DNA of 64,000 bases from Rhytidiadelphus loreus (taxonomy: Eukaryota > Streptophyta > Bryopsida > Hypnales > Hylocomiaceae). Below are positions 10,948-23,338 of the stretch, piece after piece. The stretch lies in NCBI GenBank assembly GCA_947034895.1, contig OX344762.1, positions 87,042,981 through 87,106,980 on the forward strand. The letters are read 5' to 3'. Under the pieces are notes generated by a model. It had not been told where the DNA came from. It saw nothing but the letters and a program-made list of their open reading frames with translations, and did no database searches. Made by a program: the position numbers and the translations under genes. Position 1 is the first letter of the stretch, and the number at the start of each line of letters is the position of its first letter.

Positions 10948-12992
10948 CTAATACTTGTAACGTGACCGATTTAATCTGAAGAAACAACAGCCATCAAATC
11001 GATTTTTTCGTCGAGGTTGAGCTTTAGCCATTCGAGCCGGGCTGCTATTCCATTCTGGAGGTGCCAGACTGCGTATAAGAAAAAACATCTGTCAGCTTCA
11101 TTCAATGAAGAAGAGACAAGGCTTTGGAAAGTCACAAGAAGAGGAGCTCTTCTACAGAGTAGTTGAGGGTTAGCAAGCAACAGACTATTGTGCAGCCTCC
11201 ATCTACGATTTCAAAGAAGGAAAAGTTAACACGGTCGACAAGCAACACATAACGTACACTATATGAGGGTATCAAAACACGTAACAATCACTATATCGAG
11301 TTTCTATATTTCAATAACTTCGAGCAAAGTTGACTGGAGGAGACTCAACAAACACCACATAATCTCAAGAGCTCCATCTAGTTACCTCCTTACATTGGAA
11401 AAGCAAAAGACCGGTTGCTTGTTGTGCTGCTGTCAGACCGCAATGACATGCTTCCCGAATATTGAAGTATACTTGGTCCATTCGATGCCTGTGCACTAGA
11501 AATACGTGAAGGGTACATAATTTGTCCCGAGTACGGAAGCGTCATTGCATCCGAATCTGGGTACGCAAAGCCCTCGCTGCTCTGCGGTGAATCCGACTCT
11601 TCATCCGTCGTCTCTCCTGGACTCCCAAATCTGCTCCCCATAACAGGAGGAAGAATTTGTACGATACCAGGGGAGGGCAACTCTGCAGGCTTGATTGATG
11701 CTCCGGCATTTACATCCTCTCGAACTTTCCCATTACCATCTGTCAAATTTATTTTAATTTTAATACAACTTAATACTATTGCTCATTAAATCACATGATT
11801 TAAAATACAGAAGAGTAGATACAAATCCTCTTGTCTACAGTATGACCAGCAGTAAAAGAAATACCGTCTCCTAGTAAATGCAGACAACAAAAACGAATTA
11901 GATATTACCTCGATTCGGGTCCTCTACAACTGGGGCTGGCGGTTCAACCTTTAAACTGTGCTTGTCAGACACACGACGTACTTCTATTGATAAACCCGAA
12001 GTCTCAGGTGACGCGTCCAAGTCATCTCCAGGAGCAACATGCCCAACTTCAGGATTAGGACTTGAGACATGCGACTCGTGAGATTGAGGCAATCTGCTTC
12101 CGCCCTCTCCTTCTAATGCGTTTGAACTATTTGACGCGTACTCAGAAGCTACACCTTCCTTTTTTTCAGAAATCTCCGGGCCCAAAACGTTTCCTCCCTG
12201 TCCCTCCCTTTCCAACGGAAGCTCACCATTCACTCGTCCAACTGATTGATCACCACCACTGCTAGGATTCCGAAACTCAGGTTCTTCAATTGCAAGCTTC
12301 CCATTCTCTAACTCGGGATTCCTGCTCTCGATCTCTCCGTTTTGAACACCAGGGGCACCGACTTGGTTTGCACGCTCTTCCAGACCATTCAGTGAACGTC
12401 CGGAAATGGACTCTTTGCTTCTGCAAGAATCGAACGAACTCTGCACCTGTTCGGGAACCCCTATTGAATCACCACTAGAATGTGCAGCATCCACGGCACT
12501 GGGATCGGGAAGAACCTGCCTCGGTCTAATGGTCTCGTCGCCTTTGCTCACAGCTAACTTCTCTCCCCTATCATCATCTGGCCGATTTCGATCCACTGCA
12601 TAGACTACCGCACTAGGCAGCTGATCAGAATTAAATCGAAGAGGCAACCTCCGTAATCTCCTTATAGAAAAAGACGGCAAGTCGCCGTCTCCATTCTCGT
12701 AAATTTGGGAGTCCGAATTTCCATTGCACTTCTGTGCGTAGTCCGGCTCCCCAGGTTCAGTATAGCCCCAATCCTCCTTCAAAGGAACCTGATTCTCGCC
12801 CACTTTCTGATCATCCGCGGATCTCAGAGACGGAAGCGCGTTAGGGTTCTTTCCGTCCTGTGGAACAGAAACTGGAGGGCTTATAACACCCTGCTCACCA
12901 GCAGTATGGCTTTTGAAATTGTCTTCCGAGCTCTTCACCTTCTCCCGTCCTAAAGAAACGTCTGTTCCTGCCTCGGCTACGAACGAACCCAT
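10948..12992 (-). CDS. Plant gar2-like / BASL-like family protein
   Basis: Three exons on the minus strand (12992-11909, 11739-11394, 11068-10948) join in phase to give 516 residues. Most of the protein is low-complexity, acidic and rich in Ser, Glu, Gly and Pro, so probably disordered. A conserved block near residue 114 reads SFSIRRLRRLPLRF. The C-terminus carries the diagnostic motif SLRSDSSTTSNRSFAFP, then ILAPPEWNSSPARMAKAQPR split by the last intron, and a basic Cys-containing tail. From memory this motif defines plant proteins annotated as 18S pre-ribosomal assembly gar2-like, a family related to the BASL polarity proteins. The gar2 name itself implies no proven rRNA role. An in-frame ATG at 13058 would add 22 residues; I prefer 12992 because TGCAG upstream suggests a leader intron. 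Confidence 0.75.
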
Positions 12993-14388
12993 TTTCCACA
13001 GAATCGACCACAAATTGAAATTTGAAGCACAAACATTAAATCCTGCATTGAAAAGCAATTTGCGCTACCAAAGTCATTGACAATCACCAATCAGAAATAC
13101 TCCACTACCGCGTTTCCCCGAGCCACTCCATTCTTGAAACTAAAAAAGATTATTAAACAGTACTAAACCTCAAAATCGAAAACTGGAGGCCGATGCTAGA
13201 GAACAAAGTATCAACTACTGCGGAAACAATCAAACTGCCGGCGGAAACAATCAACACCTGTTCCCCAGAATTCCTCAAAAAAAAAACGCCCCGGATAACA
13301 CTTGCACACCACCAAAGAAGCACCCGGGAAAAAAACCGACCACTCCAAACTCTACACGAAATTCAACCAAGAACTCCAATCCTGCCGTTCCATCTCCAAA
13401 CCTCCGACCAGCACTTCCGTTTCTTGCCTTTCAAATCCTCAAACCCTAGCTTCACTAGACTAAACAGACCAAGGTACCAAGCTAACCAATCAATCCATCA
13501 TTCCAGTCCTCCAACTGCACAGCCAACGCTGAACTCATGAGCCCAAGCTTCCACAACAGCCGCTCTGCCATCGCCACGCCAATCTCATCGAACCAAAAGA
13601 ACGATCATGAACTCCGCACGCACGAGCTCGAGCTCAAGCTTCTCCCTCCAATCCCTCTGCACAAGAACGCCTTCGAAAATTCAAAAAAAAAAGGTCAAAA
13701 AAGGATCATTCGAAAAGGTGAGAGAAAGAAAGTGGAGAGTGCGAACGAGCGAGCGAGCGCACCAGCAATCGCAAACTTCGCCGCGCCGCACTCTCCGTTG
13801 CTTGTGCGTGGCCATAGCCGGAGTCCCGCCATAGCCAAGCGAGCTTCGACCTCGACCTCGATGACGACGATGAATGGATGGGTGGATGGTTTTCTGTTTG
13901 GATGGATTCTGTTAGTCGGTGAAGAAAGGCGGGGGGGCTCTTGATGAGGTGCACAGGTGTTATGAGGGGAAGAACAATGGGGTCATTAGGGTTTTTTTCG
14001 AGGTTTTCTTTTTTTTAAATAAGAGGGTATTTATGGGTGTTGTGAGGGGAAATCAATGGGGTCACTAGTTGTTTTTTCGTTTCTTTTCGTGTTTTTTTAA
14101 CAAGAGGGTATTTTGCATGTTTTTTTTGGAAGTTGCAGAGCCCCTTGGACACACCGCTTGACACCATCAATTATGTTTCATAAGTGGTCCTGTTGTTGTG
14201 GTTGTTGTTGTTGGCATTTGTTGTCATGGCCACCCCCTACTCACATGACAACTCTGGTGGGAGTCAGATTCGGAGTTGGGGTTCAATTGTAAGGACCAGG
14301 AGGAATAAATATCCTACCGAAAGGGAAAGGGGACCAAATGCAACCGAAAATAAAAGTGTTGTAACTTCAACATAAGTTAGTTATAGTA
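12993..14388. other. Upstream region of the gar2-like gene
   Basis: Pyrimidine-rich on the minus strand between about 13,200 and 13,900, as expected for a plant 5' leader and promoter. Plus-strand frames of up to 135 codons here look like chance frames in this biased sequence. From 13,960 onward there are G/T-rich runs and no gene. Confidence 0.45.
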
Positions 14389-15592
14389 AAGTAGGAGGCT
14401 CTGAAATGGAGAGGGCATTAACCCAAAGTGACATGGGATTTTTTCCTTTTCAGAATTTGATTGTACAAGTGTTCATTTTTGAATTTTCCTCCAAGCAAAT
14501 CAGTTGCTTTCCAAGTAAATCCAAGCGTAGAAAGGGAAACTATAGTGGTCTACAAATTAGCTCAAAATTTGTGAACCAATGAATATCTTATTTAGTATAT
14601 TTTTTTGCATGGGAAAATGTTGTCAGTAAACAAAAAGTAGTAGGTTCAAATGGTGTTCTTCTTGCTTTAGTTGCCCAGTACAACTAGCAAACTTTCAAAT
14701 TAACCACAAACTTCTACTACAAAATTTTAGTTCAACAAACAAACTACTACTTTATAAAATAAAAAAAGATAAAAAAAAACCTAATGTACTTGATGTCTTT
14801 TACACAAGTAGGTCTGGCACTTCAAATGGACAACCATCTCTTTCAAAAAATTAGTAAAATGAGAACCAAGAAAATATGAGTGAGCAAAGGCACCCATACA
14901 TCGAATGGAAGTTGTACAAATTTGGGGGGGCGATTTCAACGGCTAGATCTTCGGCAAAGCAAGAACAAAGATCTTCAACCTCACTTGTCATTTTTCTACA
15001 GCATTCGAAGACTTTTGTCTAATCTGAAACTTTGGAGCGGATTAGAAATCACAGTCTTTTCTTGAATTCCTTGTGTTTGCTATCATTGGGTAGGTTTCCA
15101 AAATCCTACAATTGTTGCATTTTTCCATCCAAGTTTAACAAATGACACCAAATTGGGGTTGAAAAACTTTGAGGACACTTTCTGTCCTCAATGTCACTTT
15201 GGGCATTAAGAATGGACCCTATAAATGGTTGTAAAATGGACAAACAGTAGTTCATAAATTGACCTCCAAAGTCATTGAATGAATCCAGGAAAAAAGCATT
15301 ATTAATTGCAAGAGCCCATCATTCTTTTTGCTTTTCCGTTTTTCTTTAGAAGTTGCAAGTGAACAGTTTATGGAAGACCTAGGGACATAAATAGGGACCT
15401 ATGACACAACTCCTTTGAAAATCCATAAGTAATTAAAAAATACTTCAAAAAATATGAAACCACTTGTGTTAGATTCCTCTTCTATTCCTCTTTGTCTAAA
15501 AATGAGCTAAAAATATTTCCATTTAAGAAAATACATGAAAAAGGCGGATCAACCCTGAAATGAGCCATTTCAGAGCCCCCTTGTGTGCGTGC
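14389..15592. mobile_element. AGGTAGG-type element split by an insertion
   Basis: The outer element starts GTAGGAGGCTCTGAAATGG and ends near CCATTTCAGAGCCCCCTTGT. Its sister copy at 29494-29904 lacks the central 782 bp (14422-15203). Outer sequence on both sides matches the sister copy closely, including ATTCATAAATTGACCTCC-like and GGAAGACCTAGGGACATAAA blocks. Confidence 0.8.
14422..15203. mobile_element. Nested element, CCCAAAGTGACAT termini
   Basis: A 782-bp insertion has perfect 13-bp inverted ends, CCCAAAGTGACAT and ATGTCACTTTGGG. It is flanked by CATTAA on both sides; the duplication can be read as 6 to 9 bp because the flank GGG overlaps the terminus. The unfilled site GGCATTAAGAATGG is preserved at about 29523. 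No coding capacity. Confidence 0.8.
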
Positions 15593-15864
15593 ATGATGTT
15601 GTTTTTTGGGTCCTCGGCATTCCTCTCGGTTACTGGGAAATATGATGTCCATGGTATTCTATCACTGCAGTTCACATGTTGCAGGAATTAGAACGTCACA
15701 TTTTGCATAAATCTATCCTCTTTTTGAAAAAATAAGTTTTTCTTATAATAGAAATTAGTAACATTTAACAAGAAGAAAAATTTTAAAAAATTGTTAAATG
15801 AGTTTTGGGGTGATTTCCTTAAGTGTAGAATTGGGTCTTGTATTAAAATTGGTTATGTAACTTA

Positions 15865-16564
15865 AGGTAGGAGGTCCATAAACCCATCCATTTAACCCCT
15901 AAGTGTCCAGACTCATCTCCGAAATTGACAATTTTGGAAAAATCATCATAAAGTATTATTTGGAAGAATATTTTGGAATTGTGATGCAAATAGAAGTTGT
16001 AGAGTTTTAGTTTTAGATTCTATCCATATGGTTAGATTCACCAATGCTATCACAAATATTTTTCTATAAATTTTGAAAGGGAAAATTCTAAATTCAATTA
16101 CAAGAAAAATATTATCATTTTTGAGGTAAATTTTGTTGGAAAGGATTTGAAATGAGGTTCTCTTGACATGGATTTCTTTTGGAATTTTTTTATTCTTTGA
16201 GTCTATGACCTCATTTTTGCAATTCCAAGTTTGAACTAGAGTCAACGCAAGTCAACCACTTCACATACTTCCACATTTGTAATTTTAGAAAAATATGTGC
16301 TATAGTAACACCAAATCCAACCCTTGGATAGGACCACAACTTCATAAAGTATCTCTAAAAATTAGGATGACTTTCATCCAAGCTATAACAAGAAAAAAAG
16401 TCTAATTTTGAATCTGTATATCGTCCAAAAATTTGACATTGGAGCGCTCTAGGGTTAAGCTTGCCTACCTCATCAATGACAATAGTAGATATTTCAAGGA
16501 ACATGTCACTCATTCCTAGATAGGAGACGCATTTAGAACTTGGTCAATTTTTGGACCTCCTACT
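15865..16564. mobile_element. AGGTAGGAGG-type element hosting a TTAA element
   Basis: AGGTAGGAGGTCCATAAA at the left and TTTTTGGACCTCCTACT at the right are inverted ends flanked by TA. Nearly all of the interior is a separate TTAA-flanked element (15892-16458), so the host itself is only about 130 bp. Confidence 0.65.
15892..16458. mobile_element. TTAA-flanked element nested in the previous one
   Basis: It opens TTAACCCCTAAGTGTCC and closes GGAGCGCTCTAGGGTTAA. The 567-bp interior is AT-rich and non-coding. Confidence 0.7.
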
Positions 16565-17611
16565 TATGTCTATATTCTATATACCTTTGAGCAAAACCAA
16601 ATTTGTGGTATGCACATTTGCCACTATGTTATAAGATATTCCAACTTTTATAAGGCCTGCACATAGTTTATAAGGTAGGAGGTTCATAAAGCACCCATTT
16701 AAAAGCCAAATAAAGATATAACATACAATCATCTATCCATTGAAAAGAAGGATACAATAGTCACAAAAACTAAGATGAATGAGTTTATTACCACCACCTT
16801 TTTCAATTCTACCTTGGCTCATGTATCTATGGGTGGTACATTTTAGAAGGGAAACGTACACCACAAGTACATGAAGGTAAAATTGAGAAAAAGGTGGTAA
16901 TGGTCCGGTTCACCTTATTCTCACCAAACCACCTTTGATCATTATTACCTCAAATTATGACCTTCCCACATTGTCATTGTCTTAGTCTGATTTGGCACCT
17001 GAGTGTTGAAATTGAATTTCCACGTCAAATTCTTAGAGAATCACTTCACCTCAAACCATTCACAAAATGACAAATGTCACATTTTTTCAAAAATGACTTA
17101 ATTTGTGCTGATCTAACCTTCATGTACGGTACATTGTTGTCACAAGCAATGAGGTAAGCTTAGTAGGAAAGTGCTTAAGTTAATACTTGTGTCCCTTTAA
17201 TAAGCCAAATTGTGCCCTGTGTGAGTACTAAGTTATGTGCTAGGCAGCTTGTCCAAAGACTGTTTTTTTAATTTTAAGACTGTTTTTAACCAAATGGACA
17301 ATTTTCATTGAATGGGGAAAAAGTACATTGAAACAAGGGAGCAGGTCCCCAGCAAAAAAAATTAAGTTTTTGACATATTTTTCTCTCTTTTAAAAAAATT
17401 TAATTCAATTTTCAATTGGTGGAAAATGGAGGAAATTAATTGCAATACATTTTTGAATACTATGGTCACTTTTTCATTGACTAGTGGGGCAAGCATCCAG
17501 CAACATTTAGAAAGGCAATGTTGTATTGTTGATCGAGAAGAAGTAGCTTTTCTTAGTATTAGTGGAAATATGGTATGTGAAGAAGACCAAAAAAATGACT
17601 TGCAAGAAGAC
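16565..17611. other. Repeat-derived spacer
   Basis: A solo left end of the AGGTAGGAGG type occurs at about 16674 (AAGGTAGGAGGTTCATAAAG) with no partner found. Nothing else supportable; no gene. Confidence 0.45.
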
Positions 17612-17860
17612 TTAACCCCTGAGCGCCCCAAAGGCCAAAATCTGGCCTCTCCATTTTGAAAAACATTCTTGTTTGACTACTATAATTTTTTGAGTAGTAC
17701 AATCAAAAGATGCATCTTTTTTTCTACACCTCCAGGTCTCTCTTGACTACCAATCAGTATGGCTGGATTATGTGAATCTCTTCTTAAGAGAAAGCTTGAG
17801 CAGATTGAAGTTGAAATGGTCAGAATTTCATTGAATTTGCTCTGGGCGCTCAGGGGTTAA
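17612..17860. mobile_element. TTAA-flanked miniature element, perfect ends
   Basis: A 249-bp element with perfect 17-bp inverted ends, TTAACCCCTGAGCGCCC and GGGCGCTCAGGGGTTAA. The intact ends suggest a relatively young copy. Its right TTAA overlaps the TA flank of the next element, so it landed exactly at that element's border. Confidence 0.85.
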
Positions 17861-18123
17861 GGTAGGAGGTCCGTAAAACACCTATTTAAGAGTTGAAATT
17901 GAATTTGTGGAGGTGAAATTTCTTGAAATATCGTTCAATAAACTATCCTTGAAAAACAAATGGAATTGGCATGTAACCAAGTGGTTTTGTATTTTTTGGA
18001 AGGCAAGTAGTTTTATGGAAGGCAAGTAGTTTTATGGAAGGCAAGTAGTTTTATGGAAGGCAAGTAGTTTTATGGAAGGCAAGTAGTTTTATGGAGCCCA
18101 AGTGCTTTATGGACCTCCTACCT
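17860..18123. mobile_element. TA-flanked AGGTAGGAGG-type miniature element
   Basis: AGGTAGGAGGTCCGTAAAAC and the inverted end GTGCTTTATGGACCTCCTAC are flanked by TA. TA duplications fit Tc1/mariner-type elements. The interior has been enlarged by a 19-bp tandem repeat. Confidence 0.8.
17998..18092. repeat. 19-bp tandem repeat, five units
   Basis: GGAAGGCAAGTAGTTTTAT is repeated five times without a mismatch. The perfect identity indicates a recent expansion. Confidence 0.95.
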
Positions 18124-18755
18124 TATATGACAAATGAGACTAAGGTAAGTGCACCTACTCGTGATTCCTTTCTAAAAGCAATCATTTCCACAAATTTTTG
18201 TTGAGATTTTACATTTCTTATTCATAAGAGACCAATTTTGCATATGTGTACACCTATTTTTAAGCAAAATTAATAGTTTTTTCAAATAGGGACCAAAAAA
18301 AGTTTAAGAAAAGAATCTAGAGTAGCCAATTTACTTCTTACAAAATCCAATAAGAAATTAGACAATCTAATCACATAAAAAATTCTCAAGTGCTTACTTG
18401 GACACATTCAAGTGTAGTTACTAATTAGTCGTGGGTCTTTTCATGGTCATTTTCCTAATCCACACATACCATATTTCAACTAGTGTAAAGTCTCTTCTAC
18501 ACCTTTGTAAAATTCATCAAAGTCATCTTTCAAGCTAATTTCCTATGTTGACACCCACTATACTAATTCATCCTATTCATATTTGTAACACTAAATTTAC
18601 CAAAGTTGCATTGTTTGTAAAATATCTTACTAAGTGCTCGCTAAAATATTGTACTCTATAATAATTTTGGTAGTTTTCATCCAAAAAAATTTTAAACACT
18701 AATTATCCTCCCTTCACAAAGAGGATCAACCATAATAATGAGAAATTTTAGCCTA

Positions 18756-19400
18756 AGGTAGGCACTTCCAAATGCGTCACTGACCCAAAACCACCATCAT
18801 CACTCTGGGTATATCTCCAAAATCAATAGGTACCTATGTGGAAGAAAAGATTTTAGAACCTCTACCAAAAAAAACATTGACCATTCATAACTTTTGCATA
18901 TGGGATCCAAATGCCATGTTCTTTGGGGCGTTGGAACCTCCTTTCACTTGCTAACAAGAAAATATGAAAATTTGTTGAAGGTGGAGCCACCTATTACCAA
19001 TGAAGACCCCATCATCAATCTATAGGTTATTGGAAATTCAACAAAGTTTAGGACTAATTTTGGACCATGAGTTCTTGGAGTGCCGTCATGAGACATCACC
19101 TTTAGGAAGTAGTCTTTGAATGAACAGTCATGGAACACTCTACACATTGGTTACGGATTCAGATCAACTTTGGGCTTCCAAAATTCATAACAATTTCAAT
19201 TCTAGGAATAAAATTACCAAAAAATTTGGTAGTCTACATAATTTCTATCTTTCTACACGGGAAAAATTCGCATCGCCTTACACTACTCCAGATCATGAAC
19301 AAAATTGCTTAAATGATCAGTTATGGGTGACTCCACCTTAGTCTAATAATAGTAACTATGCACATTAGCAAAAAAATGGCGGTTTTGGGGGTGCCCACCT
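18756..19400. mobile_element. TA-flanked AGGTGGGC/CCCAAAA-type element
   Basis: Left end AGGTAGGCACTTCCAAATGC and right end TTTTGGGGGTGCCCACCT are inverted and flanked by TA. The interior has the family marks AACTTTTGCATATGG and GGAACCTCCTTTCACTTGC, and is interrupted by a second element at 18979-19338. Confidence 0.75.
18979..19338. mobile_element. Nested element, AGGTGGAGYCACC termini
   Basis: AGGTGGAGCCACCTATTAC and ATGGGTGACTCCACCT are the inverted ends. The unfilled version of the host site is visible in the sister copy at about 42820-42850 (AATTTGACTAGTTTAATAAT). It is related to the element at 22160-22562. Confidence 0.65.
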
Positions 19401-20390
19401 TAAATCAAAACTTCATCTGATATAGGGTTATCATTCATCATTTCACACACACACACCAAAAAAACAAAAAAAAACTCTGAATAGAAATAATCTACGTCCT
19501 TACCCTTTTGTCATATTCCTAACAAGAAAACCCTAATAAGTTAATAGATTGCTGGGTCCATCTGGTTGTTGCAAAGGACACTGTAACCTAGTTAAGTTCA
19601 ATATTTGGCCTCTGCTGTCTTTTATGAAATGCCATGTTGTTGGCTGCAGAGATGACAAATCTTAAAAAGCGGTAGCAACTTCACCATTGCCAGTGTCTGG
19701 GGCTCTCACTATCCCTCTAGAGTTTATTGTAGAACTTAAAAAAATTGATCGCAAATAAACTGATGATTAGGAGCTCAGAAATCAGCCGGTGAAAATCAAA
19801 ATAAATCTTCAAAATGCACACCTAAGCCATGAGGACACCAAATATTAAACACAATTTAAATGAAGGGAATCCATCCATGAAGGACAATTGTCCATGAAGT
19901 TGTCGACAATTGGAGATTCGGCCAGGTCCCTATGAAGATTTTGAATGGATCTTTCTGAAGTTTGGACACACAAGGTATGGACCCTAGTACCCATTTGGCG
20001 AGAATAAAAAGAATTTTGTCATTGGGATGTTCGAAGAAGAGGAGAGGTTAATACACGGACTCATGTTTTTGTGGACAAGGCGGGTAATTTTGGGTAAATT
20101 TTGCTAAAGTGGAGAATTTCTCTTTTACTTCTGAAATTTGGCACGCAGTATGTGTGTTCTCCTTTCTATCCCACTAAAAAACTTCAAAAAACTTTCCCAT
20201 GAGAGGGTATTGATTATATTTTGAGTCTTTGTGCTAGTGATACATACATTCAAAAAGTAGCAATCCATTCCCTAAATCTATGCAAAATCTCTAGTTGAGG
20301 CATTGTCATTCAAGCACCCAAAATCTATGCACAAAGTATTATATTTGGGCATTGTTCGTGAATAGTGCCACCTCGTCATTCTTGATGATT
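19401..20390. other. Spacer without supportable features
   Basis: Contains a short CA run near 19447 and otherwise unique AT-rich sequence. No gene seen. Confidence 0.4.
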
Positions 20391-20510
20391 TAAAGGTCGG
20401 TGGCAACAATGGGGTTGTAGAAATATATGCTCCTAATCCAAATACTGCAACAAAGTAACTTGACCCCCTCCATGAACAAATCTATGTAGCATTCAAGTGG
20501 TCACTGAATC
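20391..20510 (+). pseudogene. Possible LINE endonuclease remnant
   Basis: One frame reads VGGNNGVVEIYAPNPNTATK, then a stop, then LDPLHEQIY. The YAPN core followed by a Leu-rich segment resembles the APE-type endonuclease of plant LINEs. Only one motif supports this, so it is tentative. It is broken and could not be functional. Confidence 0.35.
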
Positions 20511-21133
20511 CATCATCAACACAATTGTTTGAAGCAACGAGTACAAGGTGCCTAGTGTGGGCAAGGCTACGCTTGGTAGGAGAGGAATGTTCCTTGATTG
20601 CTTGCTACTTACTCCCACAAGGTTATTCAATATGGCCAATGCTTACTCAATAGTCAAAATTAGTAAACGGAGTTTTTTAGTAGTCGATAGAAATTGTGCT
20701 TGATTTGGAGGTTTTTAGTGGGACATAGGAAGTAACTAACATGATGTATTATGCAATGGAATCTCCCAAAACTAAATATATTGCGGTGCAAAAAATCTCA
20801 GTCCAAGGAGAGAGTCAAAGTCAATTGACCTTGCAATAGTGTTGGAAAAAACAAACTTTTAACATCAAACTCTATAATCTTCCACATCATTGATGGGAAT
20901 TTATTTACTTAGAAATCAAAAAAATTCTATGGTGAAAAAAATTTATTGGCAAAAAATTTATATTTTTAGCATCTACCAAACTTTATTTTGGAGAAAAATA
21001 CAAATATATGGCAAAGAAGTGCTAACCTTGCCCTAGACTTATGGTATAGTTTTTTCATGATGACCTAGAAAACGGAATTTTTTAAATAATTTATGCCAAA
21101 AATATGCCCTTATCTTTAGAGAATAAACAATCT

Positions 21134-21765
21134 TTAATCCCTAAATGCCCAAGGCACCAAAATGTGATGTCGAAGAAACTTTGAAGTTAAATAAAAACCT
21201 TACCAAATTGCTATTTTTAGTAGTTTATATTTTGAAAAGGTTCTTTTTGAAGTCTAGTTTTAGCATCAATAATCCAATTTCAAAAATAATAGATTTTGAT
21301 TTTTCTATTCAAGATTTAGTGCAAGGGTACCCATTGCAATCTTGACTTTCTGTAGCGTTGAGGACTCTTGAAAATGAGACTCAAATACACTAGCTCTTGG
21401 AGAAAAAATCACACTAGAAACTCATTTAAAAAAATTGTAGAGTAGATTTTTAGAAGCCTGGAATTATGCTTGTTAGGTCCTTCAACCTCGTATTTTTTTG
21501 GTGACCATTTTTTTAGATTTGACATGCAAAAAGAGAGCTCAAAGATTTTCATAGTTTTAACACCCTCATGATCAAACATTATAATCTTTCGATCCTTAAA
21601 TGATATTGCTGTATATTCTTTTCCTATGCAATCTCTTACATGTCTGGTTTGAATTTGTAAGGTTACAATTAAAAATTGATTCAACTTATTAAAATTTTGA
21701 CATTTTGTTCAATTTAGAGCAAATTTTAAGAGGCTCAAAATAGGCCTTGGACATTTAAGGGTTAA
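21134..21765. mobile_element. TTAA-flanked element, ATGCCCAAGG family
   Basis: It opens TTAATCCCTAAATGCCCAAG and closes CCTTGGACATTTAAGGGTTAA (632 bp). The interior matches the inverted or direct copies at 30482, 34107 and 61050, including the GACCATTTTTTTAGATTTGA and CACTAGATCTTGGAGAAAAA-type blocks. Non-coding. Confidence 0.8.
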
Positions 21766-22159
21766 TCCCTACAATCCAAAAATCCCCTTTAGGACAAATG
21801 GGAATTTGGGTAGGCTCATATGATCTCATTTTTTGGCATGATTTTTTTATGTTTTTTTTCAAGATAGAAAAATAAATTAGCTTCTTAGGATAATTAATTT
21901 ATATTTAAATATGCACATGAAAGAAAAAATCATTAAAAAAAAGAACAATTATTCAAGGCTTTTGTCTAGAACTTAAAAATAGATAGCATGATTGTGCACA
22001 AAATGAACACTCGAGGGGAACTTTATTTGGAGTTCTTTTCATAGTCTATGCAAGGAACAGTAAAGACTCAATGGTCACATGTTTCCACTTTGGCTAATTC
22101 CAATATTTCAAATCCTATTTATTTTCCAATGCCAAAACGTCCAAAATGTTTGTCATATA

Positions 22160-22562
22160 AGGGAAGACACCCATTCCTGATCAGGACCCAATAACCAACC
22201 TATAGACTGACATATTTTCAACCATAGCTAGAATGTGTTTTTTTTCTTTTCAAAATTGGAACTAATAGAATCATGACACGTACATGTCCCAAAGTAGTGA
22301 GTAAGAAAGTAGGAAGCATTGAGTAAGACTGTAGTTTTTGAGTGATCGAAATTGGAAGAGTCTAGAGATTGGTGGTAGGTCCGGAACACTTTCTTTGCCT
22401 TAAAAAATTCATAGTAATTACAATTCAAGTGATAAAATTATCAAAGTTTGTGCAATCCTCGTCATTTCTATCCTTCCACCTCCAAAAATATTTGCTTCGC
22501 CTTGCACTACTCCATATCATATCCAAAATTGTTTATTCAGTCGATTATGGGTGGTTCTCCCT
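22160..22562. mobile_element. TA-flanked AGGGAAGACACCC element
   Basis: AGGGAAGACACCCAT and ATGGGTGGTTCTCCCT are inverted ends, with TA on both sides. The interior is related to the nested element at 18979-19338. Confidence 0.65.
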
Positions 22563-23338
22563 TAGCCATTTTTTTTACAGGATTGGAACTCTCCAATAAG
22601 TCATTCCCAACTCTCTTTCAATCATACTAGTGTGCCTTGTGTTGTTACCACATCCAAAATGTAAGTAAAAGTAATTTTCTAATTTTTTAATTCATAAAAT
22701 CTTCAAAATTCAATAACTTTCACAATGTACATCCAAATGCTATGAAACAAAGTCCATGCACCCCTCCTCGTCAAGGGCTTTCCTACCATATCAAGTATGT
22801 GACCAGGAGATCTTGCCATAACAAACAAATAGCCTAATTTAATGGATGGATTTTGAAACCAAAGTGGGACTCAGAATCTTGAATGCTTTATAAATGGCAC
22901 CCCAAATGAATAACCCAATGAACCCAAATCAAGCATCACACAATTTTGAATTTAACAATTGAACCTTAGTATGATCTCAAAAAGGACTTGTACCAATGAA
23001 ATGGAGAAGTTGGGTCAGGAGAAAGGAGGAAGGATTTGCCAACTCAAAAAATCTCAGAAAGTGAAGTTCTGTTTTAGTCATGAGTTTTGGGACCAAAGTG
23101 AAATCTTTTGTTTCCATCGGTGAATTTCAAAAATTTTCCCTCAGCATCAAATACAAACCCGGCTTGAAATTTGTCAAGTTGTATTGACAAATGTGCTTAT
23201 GATGCAGTTTTTTTTTTTGGTTTTTGGAGTAATGCTGAAGTGGCAACATACAAGAAAATGATGTAGTCAAATATTTTAGTATTCATCTATATTTTGGATA
23301 GAACTATCTTTTCATCTACATATTTGGATGAATTTCAT

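Noticed and set aside
13537..13944. 135-codon plus-strand frame upstream of the gar2-like gene
   Set aside because: It sits in biased leader/promoter sequence and has low-complexity Arg/Ser content.
14184..14375. 63-codon frame starting with a hydrophobic run
   Set aside because: The Leu/Val run comes from a GTTGTTGTT simple repeat and nothing coding-like follows.
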